DNA of 64,000 nt from Pseudomonas sp. (GTDB lineage Bacteria; Pseudomonadota; Gammaproteobacteria; Pseudomonadales; Pseudomonadaceae): the NCBI GenBank assembly GCA_007713455.1, contig VMRT01000010.1, positions 1 through 64,000 of the forward strand, written 5' to 3'. The translations under genes and the position numbers were made by a program. The notes beneath the pieces were generated by a model, which did not search any database, was not told the origin of the DNA, and worked only from the letters and a program-made list of their open reading frames with translations. This document shows, in pieces, positions 28,669-37,019 of the stretch. How positions within the stretch are numbered: the first letter of the stretch is position 1; each line of letters begins with the position of its first letter.

Positions 28669-30033
28669 TTATTTCTCCAGCTGCTTCCAGGCCTTGAGCG
28701 TCCAGACCAGGTGCGCCTGCTCGACGCGCATTTCCAGCGCTTGCTCGTCGATGGGCTGGCGGGCCAGTTCATGCAGCTTGGCCAGCTCGCCGTACAGTCG
28801 ATCGACTTCCGGCAACTCCAGCACGCTGCGGGCCAGATGCAGCCAGACCAGCAGGCGCTCCATGCGCGGGCTCTGTTCGGCGAGGTCTTCGGGTTGTTGC
28901 TGGTAGCGCGGCAGTTGCAGGGCCTTGGCTTCTTCCGCCAGCAGATGCAGCAGCCACTTGCCCAGCTCGGCAGCGCCCTGGCGATCGCCGCGCGCATTGC
29001 GGCCTTCGGTCCAGCTGCGCTGCAGCAGCCAGAGCGAGGCTTTCAGCGACAGCAGGCCCCAGCGGGTCTGGCCCAGTTCCTCGGCGAACTGCACTGGTGC
29101 GGCCTTGCGCACGCCTTCATCGTCCTGGCCGGCTTCGACCCGTGGGCGCCAGTCCTGGATCAGTGCGTCGAGCAGCTCACGCAGCTCACGGCTGCTGGCG
29201 CGCGGGGCGGCCTGGCCGAGGCTGCCGAGCAGGGCGCGCAGCTCGATCAGCTGCTGCAGCCAGTCACTCAGCAGTTTCCAGCGGCCATTGAAGCGGTACT
29301 GCTCAGCCAGGCGCTGGCTGTTGCCCAGCAGCTGCCAGCCGAGGGCTACCACCGCGTCGTCCAGCGGCATCGTAGCGTCGAGTGCCGGCGCCGGCAGCTG
29401 CAGGTTGTAGCCATCGGCGTCATGCAGGCGATAGCCGCGCTCGGCCTTGCTGATGTCGCAGGGCATCAGCGGCAGGTCGGCGGCCAGCTCGGCCGCCAAT
29501 TCCAGCAGCGCTTCCGGATCGCCCTGGCGCAGCTCGAGCTCCAGTTCGCAGATTTCCTCGGACTGCTTGCCGGCCTTGACCTGGCCGAGATCCAGCGCCG
29601 CCTCGATCACCACCTTGGTCTTGCCGCGGCCCCAGGCAATTTCGGCTTTCTCGCGCACGAAGTCGGTGGTGAAGATCGGCTTGAGGCTTTTCTTGTCCAG
29701 CTCGGCGAGGCTGGCCGGCCAGCAGTCGTCGTCAAGCTTCTTGGTGTCGAGCTTGGCCTTGTCCAGATACCAGTCCCACTCGTTGCGCTCGGAAAGCCCG
29801 GCGACGCTCTGGCCGCGGCTTTTCAGGGTCTGGATAAACTGCTCGCCGTCGCGGCGCAGGCGCAGCGCGACGCGAGCCTGGGCGAGGTCGCGCTCGGCGG
29901 TGTCGTAATACTGGTTGAACAGCTCATGGCGCGACCAGCCACTCTTGTTACGCTTCTTCAGCAGCGGGTGATCGCGTAGGGCGAGCAGGGTTTCGCGGCT
30001 GGCGCGTAGCTTGATTTCGGTTTCTTTCTGCAT
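28669..30033 (-). CDS. CYTH-CHAD inorganic triphosphatase-like protein
   Basis: The 454-residue protein joins an N-terminal CYTH triphosphate-tunnel domain to a C-terminal CHAD helical domain. The CYTH signature ExExK is visible as ETEIK at residues 4-8, with later tunnel residues such as ALRLRRDGEQFIQTLKS and EWDWYL. The CHAD half (from about 230) is rich in conserved histidine/arginine helices such as LSDWLQQLIELRALLG and binds polyphosphate in other proteins. It is divergent from the DUF47-pit phosphate genes, which fits a polyphosphate or triphosphate role. ATG 30033 is chosen because the ExExK motif must lie at the N-terminus. Confidence 0.88.
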   Translation of the reverse strand: MQKETEIKLRASRETLLALRDHPLLKKRNKSGWSRHELFNQYYDTAERDLAQARVALRLRRDGEQFIQTLKSRGQSVAGLSERNEWDWYLDKAKLDTKKLDDDCWPASLAELDKKSLKPIFTTDFVREKAEIAWGRGKTKVVIEAALDLGQVKAGKQSEEICELELELRQGDPEALLELAAELAADLPLMPCDISKAERGYRLHDADGYNLQLPAPALDATMPLDDAVVALGWQLLGNSQRLAEQYRFNGRWKLLSDWLQQLIELRALLGSLGQAAPRASSRELRELLDALIQDWRPRVEAGQDDEGVRKAAPVQFAEELGQTRWGLLSLKASLWLLQRSWTEGRNARGDRQGAAELGKWLLHLLAEEAKALQLPRYQQQPEDLAEQSPRMERLLVWLHLARSVLELPEVDRLYGELAKLHELARQPIDEQALEMRVEQAHLVWTLKAWKQLEK

Positions 30034-30146
30034 GGTGCCGACTGGGTGCCTATGATGTGTGGATGTTGCAGCCTGATGACGCACGGTAGCAGGCGTGATG
30101 GCCTGTCCGTATACTTGCCGCCTCTTTCAAGCCGGGGCCATACCCT

Positions 30147-30824
30147 ATGCCAGTCAATCCTTTCGTCAGCTTGTTCGGACGTTCGCCAATCGGCCCGATG
30201 CAGCAGCATATGGCCAAGTCGCATGAGTGTGCAGCGAACCTGGTACCGCTGTTCCAGGCGGTCATGGCCGAAGACTGGGAGAAGGTCGAGCAGATCCAGC
30301 AGCAGATGGCGCAGCTGGAAAACGAGGCCGACAAGCTGAAGAAGAGCGTTCGCCAGCACCTGCCCAAGAGCCTGTTCTTGCCGGTGCCGCGTTCCGATCT
30401 GCTTGATCTGCTGAGTGTACAGGACAAGATCGCCAACCGCGCCAAGGACATCGCCGGCCTGATGCTGGGTCGCTGCATGACCATCCCGCAGGCACTGCAG
30501 CCGCAGATGTTGGCTTACGTGCAACGCACCGTCGATGCCAGCGCCCAGGCGCTGAAAGCGCTGAAGGAACTGGATTCGCTGCTGGAAACCGGCTTCAGCG
30601 GCCGCGAAGCCACTCTCGTCGAGAAGATGGTCGAAGAGCTCGAGGAAATCGAGCGGGAAACCGACCGCATGCAGATCACGGTTCGCCGTGCGCTGTTCCA
30701 CCTGGAAAAGGATTTGCCAGCAGTCGACGTGATCTTTCTCTACAAGATCATCGAATGGATCGGTGATGTAGCCGACCGCGCAGAGCGCGTCGGCAACCGT
30801 CTGGAACAACTGCTGGCGCGCTGA
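30147..30824 (+). CDS. DUF47 (PhoU-like) phosphate transport accessory protein
   Basis: The 225-residue, all-helical protein belongs to the TIGR00153/DUF47 family, PhoU-like regulators that pair with Pit phosphate carriers. Typical sequence is NPFVSLFGRSPIGPMQQHM at the N-terminus, LPVPRSDLLDLLSVQDKIANRAKD in the middle and IEWIGDVADRAERVGNRLE at the C-terminus. It lies 39 bases upstream of pit on the same strand and is surely cotranscribed. Its likely role is to tune Pit activity. Confidence 0.92.
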   Translation: MPVNPFVSLFGRSPIGPMQQHMAKSHECAANLVPLFQAVMAEDWEKVEQIQQQMAQLENEADKLKKSVRQHLPKSLFLPVPRSDLLDLLSVQDKIANRAKDIAGLMLGRCMTIPQALQPQMLAYVQRTVDASAQALKALKELDSLLETGFSGREATLVEKMVEELEEIERETDRMQITVRRALFHLEKDLPAVDVIFLYKIIEWIGDVADRAERVGNRLEQLLAR

Positions 30825-30863
30825 GGCGCCGGCATCCTTTCTGGGTTCAACAGGTAATTCCTT

Positions 30864-32129
30864 ATGTCTCTTATTGCGGATTACGGCTTCGTACTCCTGA
30901 TCCTTGCCTGCGCATTCGGTTTCTTCATGGCCTGGGGCGTGGGCGCCAACGACGTGGCCAATGCCATGGGTACTTCGGTCGGTTCTCGGGCGCTGACCAT
31001 CAAGCAGGCCATCATCGTGGCCATGATCTTCGAGTTCTGCGGCGCCTATCTGGCCGGCGGCGAAGTCACCGAGACGATCAAGAACGGCATCGTCGACGCG
31101 GAGGTTATTTCTCCTGACCTGATGGTGCTGGGGATGATGTCGGCGCTATTGGCCGCCGGCACCTGGCTGCTGATCGCCACCATGAAAGGCTGGCCGGTTT
31201 CCACCACGCATTCGATTATCGGCGCGGTGATTGGCTTCGCCGCGGTGGGTGTGTCTACCGATGCGGTGCACTGGGACGCCATCGGCCCGATCGTCGCCAG
31301 CTGGGTGGTCACGCCGATGCTGTCCGGCATCGTCGCCTTCGGCCTGTTCATGAGCGTGCAGAAGCTGATCATCAATACCGATCATCCGTTCGAGAACGCC
31401 AAGCGCTTCGTGCCGCTGTACATGTTCCTGACCGGTTTCATGGTCGCGCTGATGACGGTCACCAAGGGCCTCAAGCATGTCGGTCTGACCCTCAGCAGCG
31501 GCCAGGGCATCCTGCTGGCCTTCGGCATCGGCCTGCTGGTGATGCTCGCGGGTATCGCGCTGCTTTCGCGGATCAAGGTCGACGTCGAAGCCGACAAGAC
31601 CTTCCACTTCGCCAGCGTGGAGAAGGTGTTCGCCGTGCTGATGATCTTCACCGCCTGCTCGATGGCCTTCGCCCATGGCGCCAACGATGTCGCCAACGCG
31701 GTTGGTCCGCTGGCCGCCATCGTCGGTGTGATCGAGTCCGGCGGCGCCGCCGACATCGCGGCCAAGTCCGCCGTGCCGGGCTGGGTGTTGCTGCTCGGTG
31801 CGATAGGTATCGTCATCGGTCTGGCCACCTACGGCTACAAGGTGATCGCCACCATCGGCAAGGAAATCACCGAGCTGACGCCAAGCCGCGGTTTTGCCGC
31901 CGAACTGGCTACCGCGACAACCGTGGTCGGCGCATCGGCCATCGGCCTGCCGGTCTCCACGACTCACACGCTGGTCGGAGCGGTTCTCGGGATCGGTATC
32001 GCGCGCGGTATCGGTGCGCTGAACCTGGGTGTCGTGGGCTCGATCTTCATGTCCTGGTTGATCACCCTGCCGGCCGGTGCATTCCTGGCGATCGTCTTCT
32101 TCACCGTGCTCAAATTCATCTTCACGTAA
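30864..32129 (+). CDS. pitA: Pit-family low-affinity inorganic phosphate transporter
   Basis: The 421-residue inner-membrane protein imports phosphate with protons, usually as a metal-phosphate complex. It contains the two inverted PiT signature copies, MAWGVGANDVANAMGTSVGS near the N-terminus and FAHGANDVANAVGPLAA near residue 270, plus the paired VSTTHSIIGAV and VSTTHTLVGAV motifs. Ten or more hydrophobic segments are evident. It follows the DUF47 gene and ends in a strong terminator. Confidence 0.94.
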   Translation: MSLIADYGFVLLILACAFGFFMAWGVGANDVANAMGTSVGSRALTIKQAIIVAMIFEFCGAYLAGGEVTETIKNGIVDAEVISPDLMVLGMMSALLAAGTWLLIATMKGWPVSTTHSIIGAVIGFAAVGVSTDAVHWDAIGPIVASWVVTPMLSGIVAFGLFMSVQKLIINTDHPFENAKRFVPLYMFLTGFMVALMTVTKGLKHVGLTLSSGQGILLAFGIGLLVMLAGIALLSRIKVDVEADKTFHFASVEKVFAVLMIFTACSMAFAHGANDVANAVGPLAAIVGVIESGGAADIAAKSAVPGWVLLLGAIGIVIGLATYGYKVIATIGKEITELTPSRGFAAELATATTVVGASAIGLPVSTTHTLVGAVLGIGIARGIGALNLGVVGSIFMSWLITLPAGAFLAIVFFTVLKFIFT

Positions 32130-32148
32130 CTCCGGCCGATGCCGTCTG

Positions 32149-32174
32149 CGCCCCGCTTCGGCGGGGCGTTTTCG
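32149..32174 (+). terminator. rho-independent terminator after pit
   Basis: CGCCCCGC-ttcg-GCGGGGCG followed by TTTTCGTTT lies 20 bases after the pit stop codon: an eight-pair stem with the very stable TTCG tetraloop. Confidence 0.9.
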
Positions 32175-32246
32175 TTTGTGGGTCCCGCCGTGGCGCGTTT
32201 CATGCTTCACTGCAGGCTCGTTCCGATTGCATCACGGAGGTAGCCG

Positions 32247-33407
32247 GTGCCCATTCCATCATTCAAGGAGCAGTTCGCTGCGCTCCTCGCGGCACCCTCG
32301 GTCAGTTGTACGCAGCCGGGCTGGGATCAGAGCAATCGTCCTGTGATCGAGTTGCTCGCGGCCTGGCTCGGTGAGCTGGGCTTCACCTGCGAAACGCCGG
32401 AAGTCGCGCCGGGGAAATTCAACCTGCTCGCCAGCTATGGCAGTGGTCCCGGCGGGCTGGTGCTGGCCGGGCACAGCGATACCGTGCCGTTCGATGCCGC
32501 GCTGTGGCAGTCCGATCCACTGAAGCTGCGCGAGGCCGATGACCGCTGGTACGGCCTCGGCAGCTGCGACATGAAAGGCTTCTTCGCGCTGATCATCGAG
32601 GCGGTTCGGCCGCTGCTGGGGCAGCCGTTCCGCCGCCCATTGCTGATTCTCGCCACCTGCGATGAAGAGAGTTCGATGTCTGGCGCCCGTGCCCTGGCCG
32701 AAGCCGGCCGGCCGCTCGGGCGCGCGGCGCTGATCGGCGAGCCCACCGGCCTGCGCCCGGTACGCCTGCACAAGGGCATCATGATGGAGCGCATCGATAT
32801 CCTCGGACAGAGCGGGCATTCGTCGAACCCGACCTATGGTCATAGCGCGCTGGAAGCCATGCACGGCGTGATCGGCGAGATGATGACGCTGCGCCGCCAG
32901 TGGCAGGGCGAATACGACAACCCGCTGTTCGACGTGCCCAAGCCGACGCTCAACTTCGGCTGCATCCATGGCGGCGACAACCCCAACCGCATCTGCGGGC
33001 AATGTTCGCTGGAGTTCGATCTGCGCCCGCTGCCGGGCATGGACCCGCAGCAGCTGCGAACGATCATCCGCCAGCGCCTGCAGCCGCTGGCCGAGCAGCA
33101 CCAGGTGCAAATCGACCTGGCGCCGCTGTTCCCCGCGGTGCCAGCCTTCGAGCAGGCGGCGGAAAGCGAATTGGTACGGCTGGCCGAGCGCCTCACCGGG
33201 CACCAGGCCGAGGCGGTGGCGTTTGCCACCGAAGCGCCTTATCTTCAGCAGCTCGGCTGCGAAACGCTGGTGCTGGGGCCCGGCGACATCGCCTGCGCGC
33301 ACCAGCCCGACGAATACCTGCAGCTCGATCGCATCGAACCGACCGTGCAGCTGCTGCGTCGGATGATCGAGCACTACTGCCTGCAGCCGCAGACCGCCGC
33401 GAACTGA
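32247..33407 (+). CDS. argE: acetylornithine deacetylase
   Basis: The 386-residue M20-family zinc enzyme removes the acetyl group from N-acetylornithine. Metal and catalytic motifs are visible: VLAGHSDTVPFDA (first zinc histidine), GLGSCDMKGFFAL (bridging aspartate), ATCDEESSMSG (catalytic and metal glutamates), LIGEPTGL and the C-terminal histidine in DIACAHQPDEYL. It starts at GTG 32247 with GGAGG seven bases upstream. argA follows 40 bases later, so both arginine genes are likely one transcript. Pseudomonads also carry argJ, which makes this step partly redundant. Confidence 0.93.
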   Translation: MPIPSFKEQFAALLAAPSVSCTQPGWDQSNRPVIELLAAWLGELGFTCETPEVAPGKFNLLASYGSGPGGLVLAGHSDTVPFDAALWQSDPLKLREADDRWYGLGSCDMKGFFALIIEAVRPLLGQPFRRPLLILATCDEESSMSGARALAEAGRPLGRAALIGEPTGLRPVRLHKGIMMERIDILGQSGHSSNPTYGHSALEAMHGVIGEMMTLRRQWQGEYDNPLFDVPKPTLNFGCIHGGDNPNRICGQCSLEFDLRPLPGMDPQQLRTIIRQRLQPLAEQHQVQIDLAPLFPAVPAFEQAAESELVRLAERLTGHQAEAVAFATEAPYLQQLGCETLVLGPGDIACAHQPDEYLQLDRIEPTVQLLRRMIEHYCLQPQTAAN

Positions 33408-33447
33408 CTCCAATACAGACGAACAGAACCGCCACGAAGGCTTTTAC

Positions 33448-34746
33448 ATGCACGACTACGTCACCTGGCTTCGCGACTCCTCGCCCTATATCAACTCGCA
33501 CCGTGACCGCACCTTCGTCGTCATGCTGCCGGGCGACGGCCTGGAGCACGCCAACTTCGCCAACATCGTCCACGACCTGGTGCTGCTGCACAGCCTCGGC
33601 GTACGCCTGGTGCTGGTATTCGGCTCGCGTCCGCAGATCGAGGCGCGCCTGGCCGCCCGTGGCATCGAACCGCGCTTCCATCGCGATCTGCGCGTCACCG
33701 ACGCGCCGACCATGGAGTGCGTGATCGACGCGGTTGGCCAGTTGCGCATCGCCCTCGAGGCACGGCTGTCGATGGATATGGCGGCGTCGCCGATGCAGGG
33801 CGCGCGACTGCGTGTGGCCGGTGGCAACTTCGTCACCGCGCGGCCGATCGGCGTGCTCGATGGCGTCGATCTGCATCACACCGGCGAAGTACGCCGTATC
33901 GACCGCAAGGGCATCGGCCGGCTGCTGGACGAGCGCACCATCGTGCTGCTGTCGCCGCTGGGATATTCGCCGACTGGCGAGATATTCAACCTGGCCTGCG
34001 AGGATGTCGCCACGCGCGCGGCCATCGATCTGCAGGCCGACAAGCTGGTGCTCTACGGCGCCGAGCCGGGCTTGCTCGACGAAAGCGGCAAGCTGGTGCG
34101 CGAGCTGCGTCCGCAGCAGATTCCGGCCTATGTCGAACGCCTCGGCAGCCAGTACCAGGCCGAGCTGCTCGACGCCGCCGCGCAGGCCTGCCGCGGCGGC
34201 GTGCGGCGCAGTCATGTGGTCAGCTACGCCGACGACGGTGCGCTGCTCAACGAGCTGTTCACCCGCGATGGCGGCGGCACGCTGGTAACCCAGGAGCAGT
34301 TCGAACAGTTGCGCGAGGCGACCATCGAGGATGTTGGCGGGCTGATCGATCTGATCACGCCGCTGGAGGAGCAGGGCATCCTGGTGCGGCGCTCGCGCGA
34401 GGTGCTGGAGCGCGAGGTCGAGCAGTTCAGCATCGTCGAGCGAGACGGCCTGATCATTGCCTGCGCGGCGCTCTACCCGATTGCCGAATCGGATGCCGGC
34501 GAGCTTGCCTGCCTGGCGGTCAATCCGGAATACCGCCACGGCGGTCGCGGCGATGAGCTGCTCGAACGCATCGAGGAGCGTGCCCGGGCGCTGGGGCTGA
34601 AGAAGTTGATCGTGCTCACCACACGCACCGCGCACTGGTTCCAGGAGCGCGGCTTCGAGCCGATCAGCGTCGACCGTCTGCCGGCCGCGCGGGCTTCGTT
34701 GTACAACTTTCAGCGTAATTCGAAGATCTTCGAGAAACCGCTCTGA
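33448..34746 (+). CDS. argA: N-acetylglutamate synthase
   Basis: The 432-residue enzyme makes N-acetylglutamate, the first step of arginine synthesis. An amino-acid-kinase-like domain (1 to about 280, with VLVFGSRPQIEARLA) that binds arginine for feedback control is followed by a GNAT domain (about 290-432, with LAVNPEYRHGGRGDELL for acetyl-CoA). Length equals the PAO1 enzyme from memory. ATG 33448 has GAAGG upstream. It is convergent with gshA. Confidence 0.95.
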   Translation: MHDYVTWLRDSSPYINSHRDRTFVVMLPGDGLEHANFANIVHDLVLLHSLGVRLVLVFGSRPQIEARLAARGIEPRFHRDLRVTDAPTMECVIDAVGQLRIALEARLSMDMAASPMQGARLRVAGGNFVTARPIGVLDGVDLHHTGEVRRIDRKGIGRLLDERTIVLLSPLGYSPTGEIFNLACEDVATRAAIDLQADKLVLYGAEPGLLDESGKLVRELRPQQIPAYVERLGSQYQAELLDAAAQACRGGVRRSHVVSYADDGALLNELFTRDGGGTLVTQEQFEQLREATIEDVGGLIDLITPLEEQGILVRRSREVLEREVEQFSIVERDGLIIACAALYPIAESDAGELACLAVNPEYRHGGRGDELLERIEERARALGLKKLIVLTTRTAHWFQERGFEPISVDRLPAARASLYNFQRNSKIFEKPL

Positions 34747-34753
34747 AGTGTGC

Positions 34754-34781
34754 CGGCGGGCGTTGCGCCCGCCGTTTGTTT
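34754..34781 (+). terminator. terminator between convergent argA and gshA
   Basis: Stem CGGCGGGC-gttgc-GCCCGCCG (eight pairs) followed by TTTGTTT directly precedes the end of gshA on the other strand. Confidence 0.85.
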
Positions 34782-36357
34782 AGAGACTAAGACCGCGCTG
34801 GTACTCGACGACGAAGCTGTCGAAATCCAGCTCGTCCGTCGCTTCCATCTCCGCCTGGCGCTCCAGCGACTGATGCGCGGCGGATTCGAACTGGTCCAGC
34901 TCGCTTGCACTCGGTGCCTGGCTGCGGAAGTAGTCGGCGTGGACCAGGGTCTGGCGCATGGCGAACTGGCTGAAGCTCTCACCGCTGCGGCGCAGCTCGT
35001 CAAGTACGCGGGCGGACGGCGTCAGGCTGCTGTCGGCGACCTTGGCGCGCTGCTCGGCGAGCGCCTCGGCGTGCCGGGAGTCAGCATGGCTGCGGTCGAG
35101 GAGGGCGGCAACCTGGCCGATCTCGTCGAGCAACTGGTTGGCCCAGTCACTGAGCATGACGTTCTCGCCACAACGCTGCAGCTCGAATCCCGGACGCCGG
35201 CCTTCCTTGACCACCCTGAGGAAGTTGTCGGTTGCCGCGCTGCATTCGCCGTCGGCCAGGCAGGGGCTGTCGTCCAGCGCACAGAACAGCAGGAAGGCGT
35301 CGAGGAAGCGCGCTTCGTTGAGGTCGATCCCCAGCGGCAGGAAGGGGTTGATGTCCAGGCAGCGCACTTCGATGTACTGGATGCCACGCGCGCGCAGCGC
35401 CTGCAACGGTCGTTCGCCGGTCGCGGTGACGCGCTTCGGGCGAATATTCGAGTAGTACTCGTTCTCGATCTGCAGCACGTTGGTGTTGAGCTGCTGCCAG
35501 TTGCCGGCGGCATCCTTGATGCCCATCGCCTCATAGGGGGCATACGGCGTGGAGACGGCGCGGAACAGGCTCTCGGTGTAGCTCGCCAGGTCGTCGTAGC
35601 AGGGCGTCAACCCGGCCTGGGCATTGTTCTGGTAGCCCAGATCGCTCATGCGCAGGCTGGTGGCGTACGGAAGGTACAGGGTGTCAGCGTCGAGCGTCTC
35701 GAGCTGATGCTGACGTCCGCGCAGGAAGCCGGCGTCCAGCGCCGGCGAGGCACCGAACAGGTACATCAGCAGCCAGCTGTAGCGACGGAAGTTGCGGATC
35801 ACGCCGATGTAGCGCGTCGAGCGATAGTCCTGGGCCGAGCGGGTATCGCCATCATCGGCCTGCAGTACCGGCCACAGCGCCTCGGGCAGCGAGAAGTTGT
35901 AGTGGATGCCGGCGATGCACTGCATGGTCTTGCCGTAGCGCAGGGCCAGGCCCTGGCGATAGACGTGCTTGAGCCGGCCGATGTTGGAGCTGCCGTATTC
36001 GGCGATCGGGATGTCCGCCTCGCTCGGCAGCGGACAGGGCATCGACGGGCTCCAGAGGAATTCTTCGCCGAGCTTGGCATAGGTGAAGCGGTGGATCGCT
36101 TCGAGCTCGGCGAGAGTGTTCTGCGGGTCGCTGTCGGTGCCGGTGATGAACTCCAGCAGCGCCTCGGAATAATCCGTGGTGATCTGCGGGTGAGTCAACG
36201 CCGAACCCAATGCAACGGGGTGCGGAGTCATCGCCAGCTGACCGCGAGTGTCGACGCGCAGGCATTCGCGTTCGATCCCGTGCAGGCATTGACTGAGCAG
36301 CGGCAGGTGGGACGGCTCGGCCAGCAATGCCAGGCGGTGGGTGAGAAGAGCGCTCAA
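34780..36357 (-). CDS. gshA: glutamate-cysteine ligase
   Basis: The 525-residue ATP-dependent enzyme joins glutamate and cysteine in the first step of glutathione synthesis. Class 1 GshA motifs are present: [57 protein letters not shown] and [16 protein letters not shown]. The best start is TTG 36357: AAGGA lies ten bases before it and the protein then begins [12 protein letters not shown], aligned with the known PAO1 start (MSDLLSRRLALL). No nearby ATG fits. A rare TTG start can lower expression. Confidence 0.94.
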   Translation of the reverse strand: MSALLTHRLALLAEPSHLPLLSQCLHGIERECLRVDTRGQLAMTPHPVALGSALTHPQITTDYSEALLEFITGTDSDPQNTLAELEAIHRFTYAKLGEEFLWSPSMPCPLPSEADIPIAEYGSSNIGRLKHVYRQGLALRYGKTMQCIAGIHYNFSLPEALWPVLQADDGDTRSAQDYRSTRYIGVIRNFRRYSWLLMYLFGASPALDAGFLRGRQHQLETLDADTLYLPYATSLRMSDLGYQNNAQAGLTPCYDDLASYTESLFRAVSTPYAPYEAMGIKDAAGNWQQLNTNVLQIENEYYSNIRPKRVTATGERPLQALRARGIQYIEVRCLDINPFLPLGIDLNEARFLDAFLLFCALDDSPCLADGECSAATDNFLRVVKEGRRPGFELQRCGENVMLSDWANQLLDEIGQVAALLDRSHADSRHAEALAEQRAKVADSSLTPSARVLDELRRSGESFSQFAMRQTLVHADYFRSQAPSASELDQFESAAHQSLERQAEMEATDELDFDSFVVEYQRGLSL

Positions 36358-36497
36358 CTTGTGGATTCCTTCACGCGACAGTCGGCCCAATATGGGGATG
36401 GAAACGCCGCTTCACAAGAGGCAGCGTTGCTTCGATCGCTGTCGACGCATGCTAACTCCGCGGACGGCTGGTGGCCTGTGCGGTGAGTTGGTTGAGA

Positions 36498-36615
36498 CAA
36501 GTTCGGATGAACATGACTCCGAGACAAGGCGCTGCGACGAGTCATAGCGGGTTATGGCAAGGAGCAGCAACGCAGTATCGGGGCCATTGGCGCCGAAATT
36601 GACCAACCGAACTTG
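36498..36615. repeat. element bounded by CAAGTTCGG inverted repeats upstream of gshA
   Basis: The 270-base gap between the gshA start and the thioesterase stop contains a 118-base stretch bounded by CAAGTTCGG (36498-36506) and CCGAACTTG (36607-36615). Its inside (gagacaaggcgctgcgacga ... ggcaaggagcagcaacgcag) resembles a sequence I have seen repeated in intergenic regions of pseudomonads. No open frame is supported. It may be a short dispersed repeat or a structured RNA. Confidence 0.4.
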
Positions 36616-36627
36616 CTAAACAGGCCA

Positions 36628-37017
36628 CTAGAGGCAGGCGAAGGTCGCCTGGGCCTTGGCGATCAGCTTGTCGCCCTGATGCACCTCGGCTTCCAGCACC
36701 TGGGTCCGCCGGCCGCCGTGCACCACCCAGGCGCGGCAACGCAGCTCGCCATCGGTCACCGGACGGATGTAGTTGACCTTGCATTCCAGCGTCACGCTGT
36801 TCGGCGAGCCATCGCCGAGGCTGTGGCTGGCCTGGCCCATGGCGGTGTCGATCAGCGAAAACAGCGCGCCGCCATGCAGCTTGCCGTGCAGGTTGCGCAG
36901 GCCGTCGTGCATGGTCAGGCCGAGCACCGCCTCGCCGTTGCCAACCTGATGGATTTCCAGGCCGAGCAGGCGGCCGAACGCGCTGGAGCTGCCGACGGCC
37001 TCGACTTGCATGCTCAT
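36628..37017 (-). CDS. PaaI-type hotdog thioesterase
   Basis: The 129-residue protein has the single hotdog fold of PaaI/YdiI acyl-CoA thioesterases. The motif NLHGKLHGGALFSLIDTAMG holds the conserved glycine and aspartate of the active site, followed by VTLECKVNYIRPV. The substrate is probably an acyl- or aryl-CoA but cannot be named. Its ATG is at 37017, two bases before the tex stop on the same strand, so it is likely cotranscribed with tex. Confidence 0.88.
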   Translation of the reverse strand: MSMQVEAVGSSSAFGRLLGLEIHQVGNGEAVLGLTMHDGLRNLHGKLHGGALFSLIDTAMGQASHSLGDGSPNSVTLECKVNYIRPVTDGELRCRAWVVHGGRRTQVLEAEVHQGDKLIAKAQATFACL

Positions 37018-37019
37018 GC

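Noticed and set aside
34750-36486. 578-codon plus-strand frame opposite gshA
   Set aside because: Shadow of gshA, whose motifs are all intact on the minus strand.
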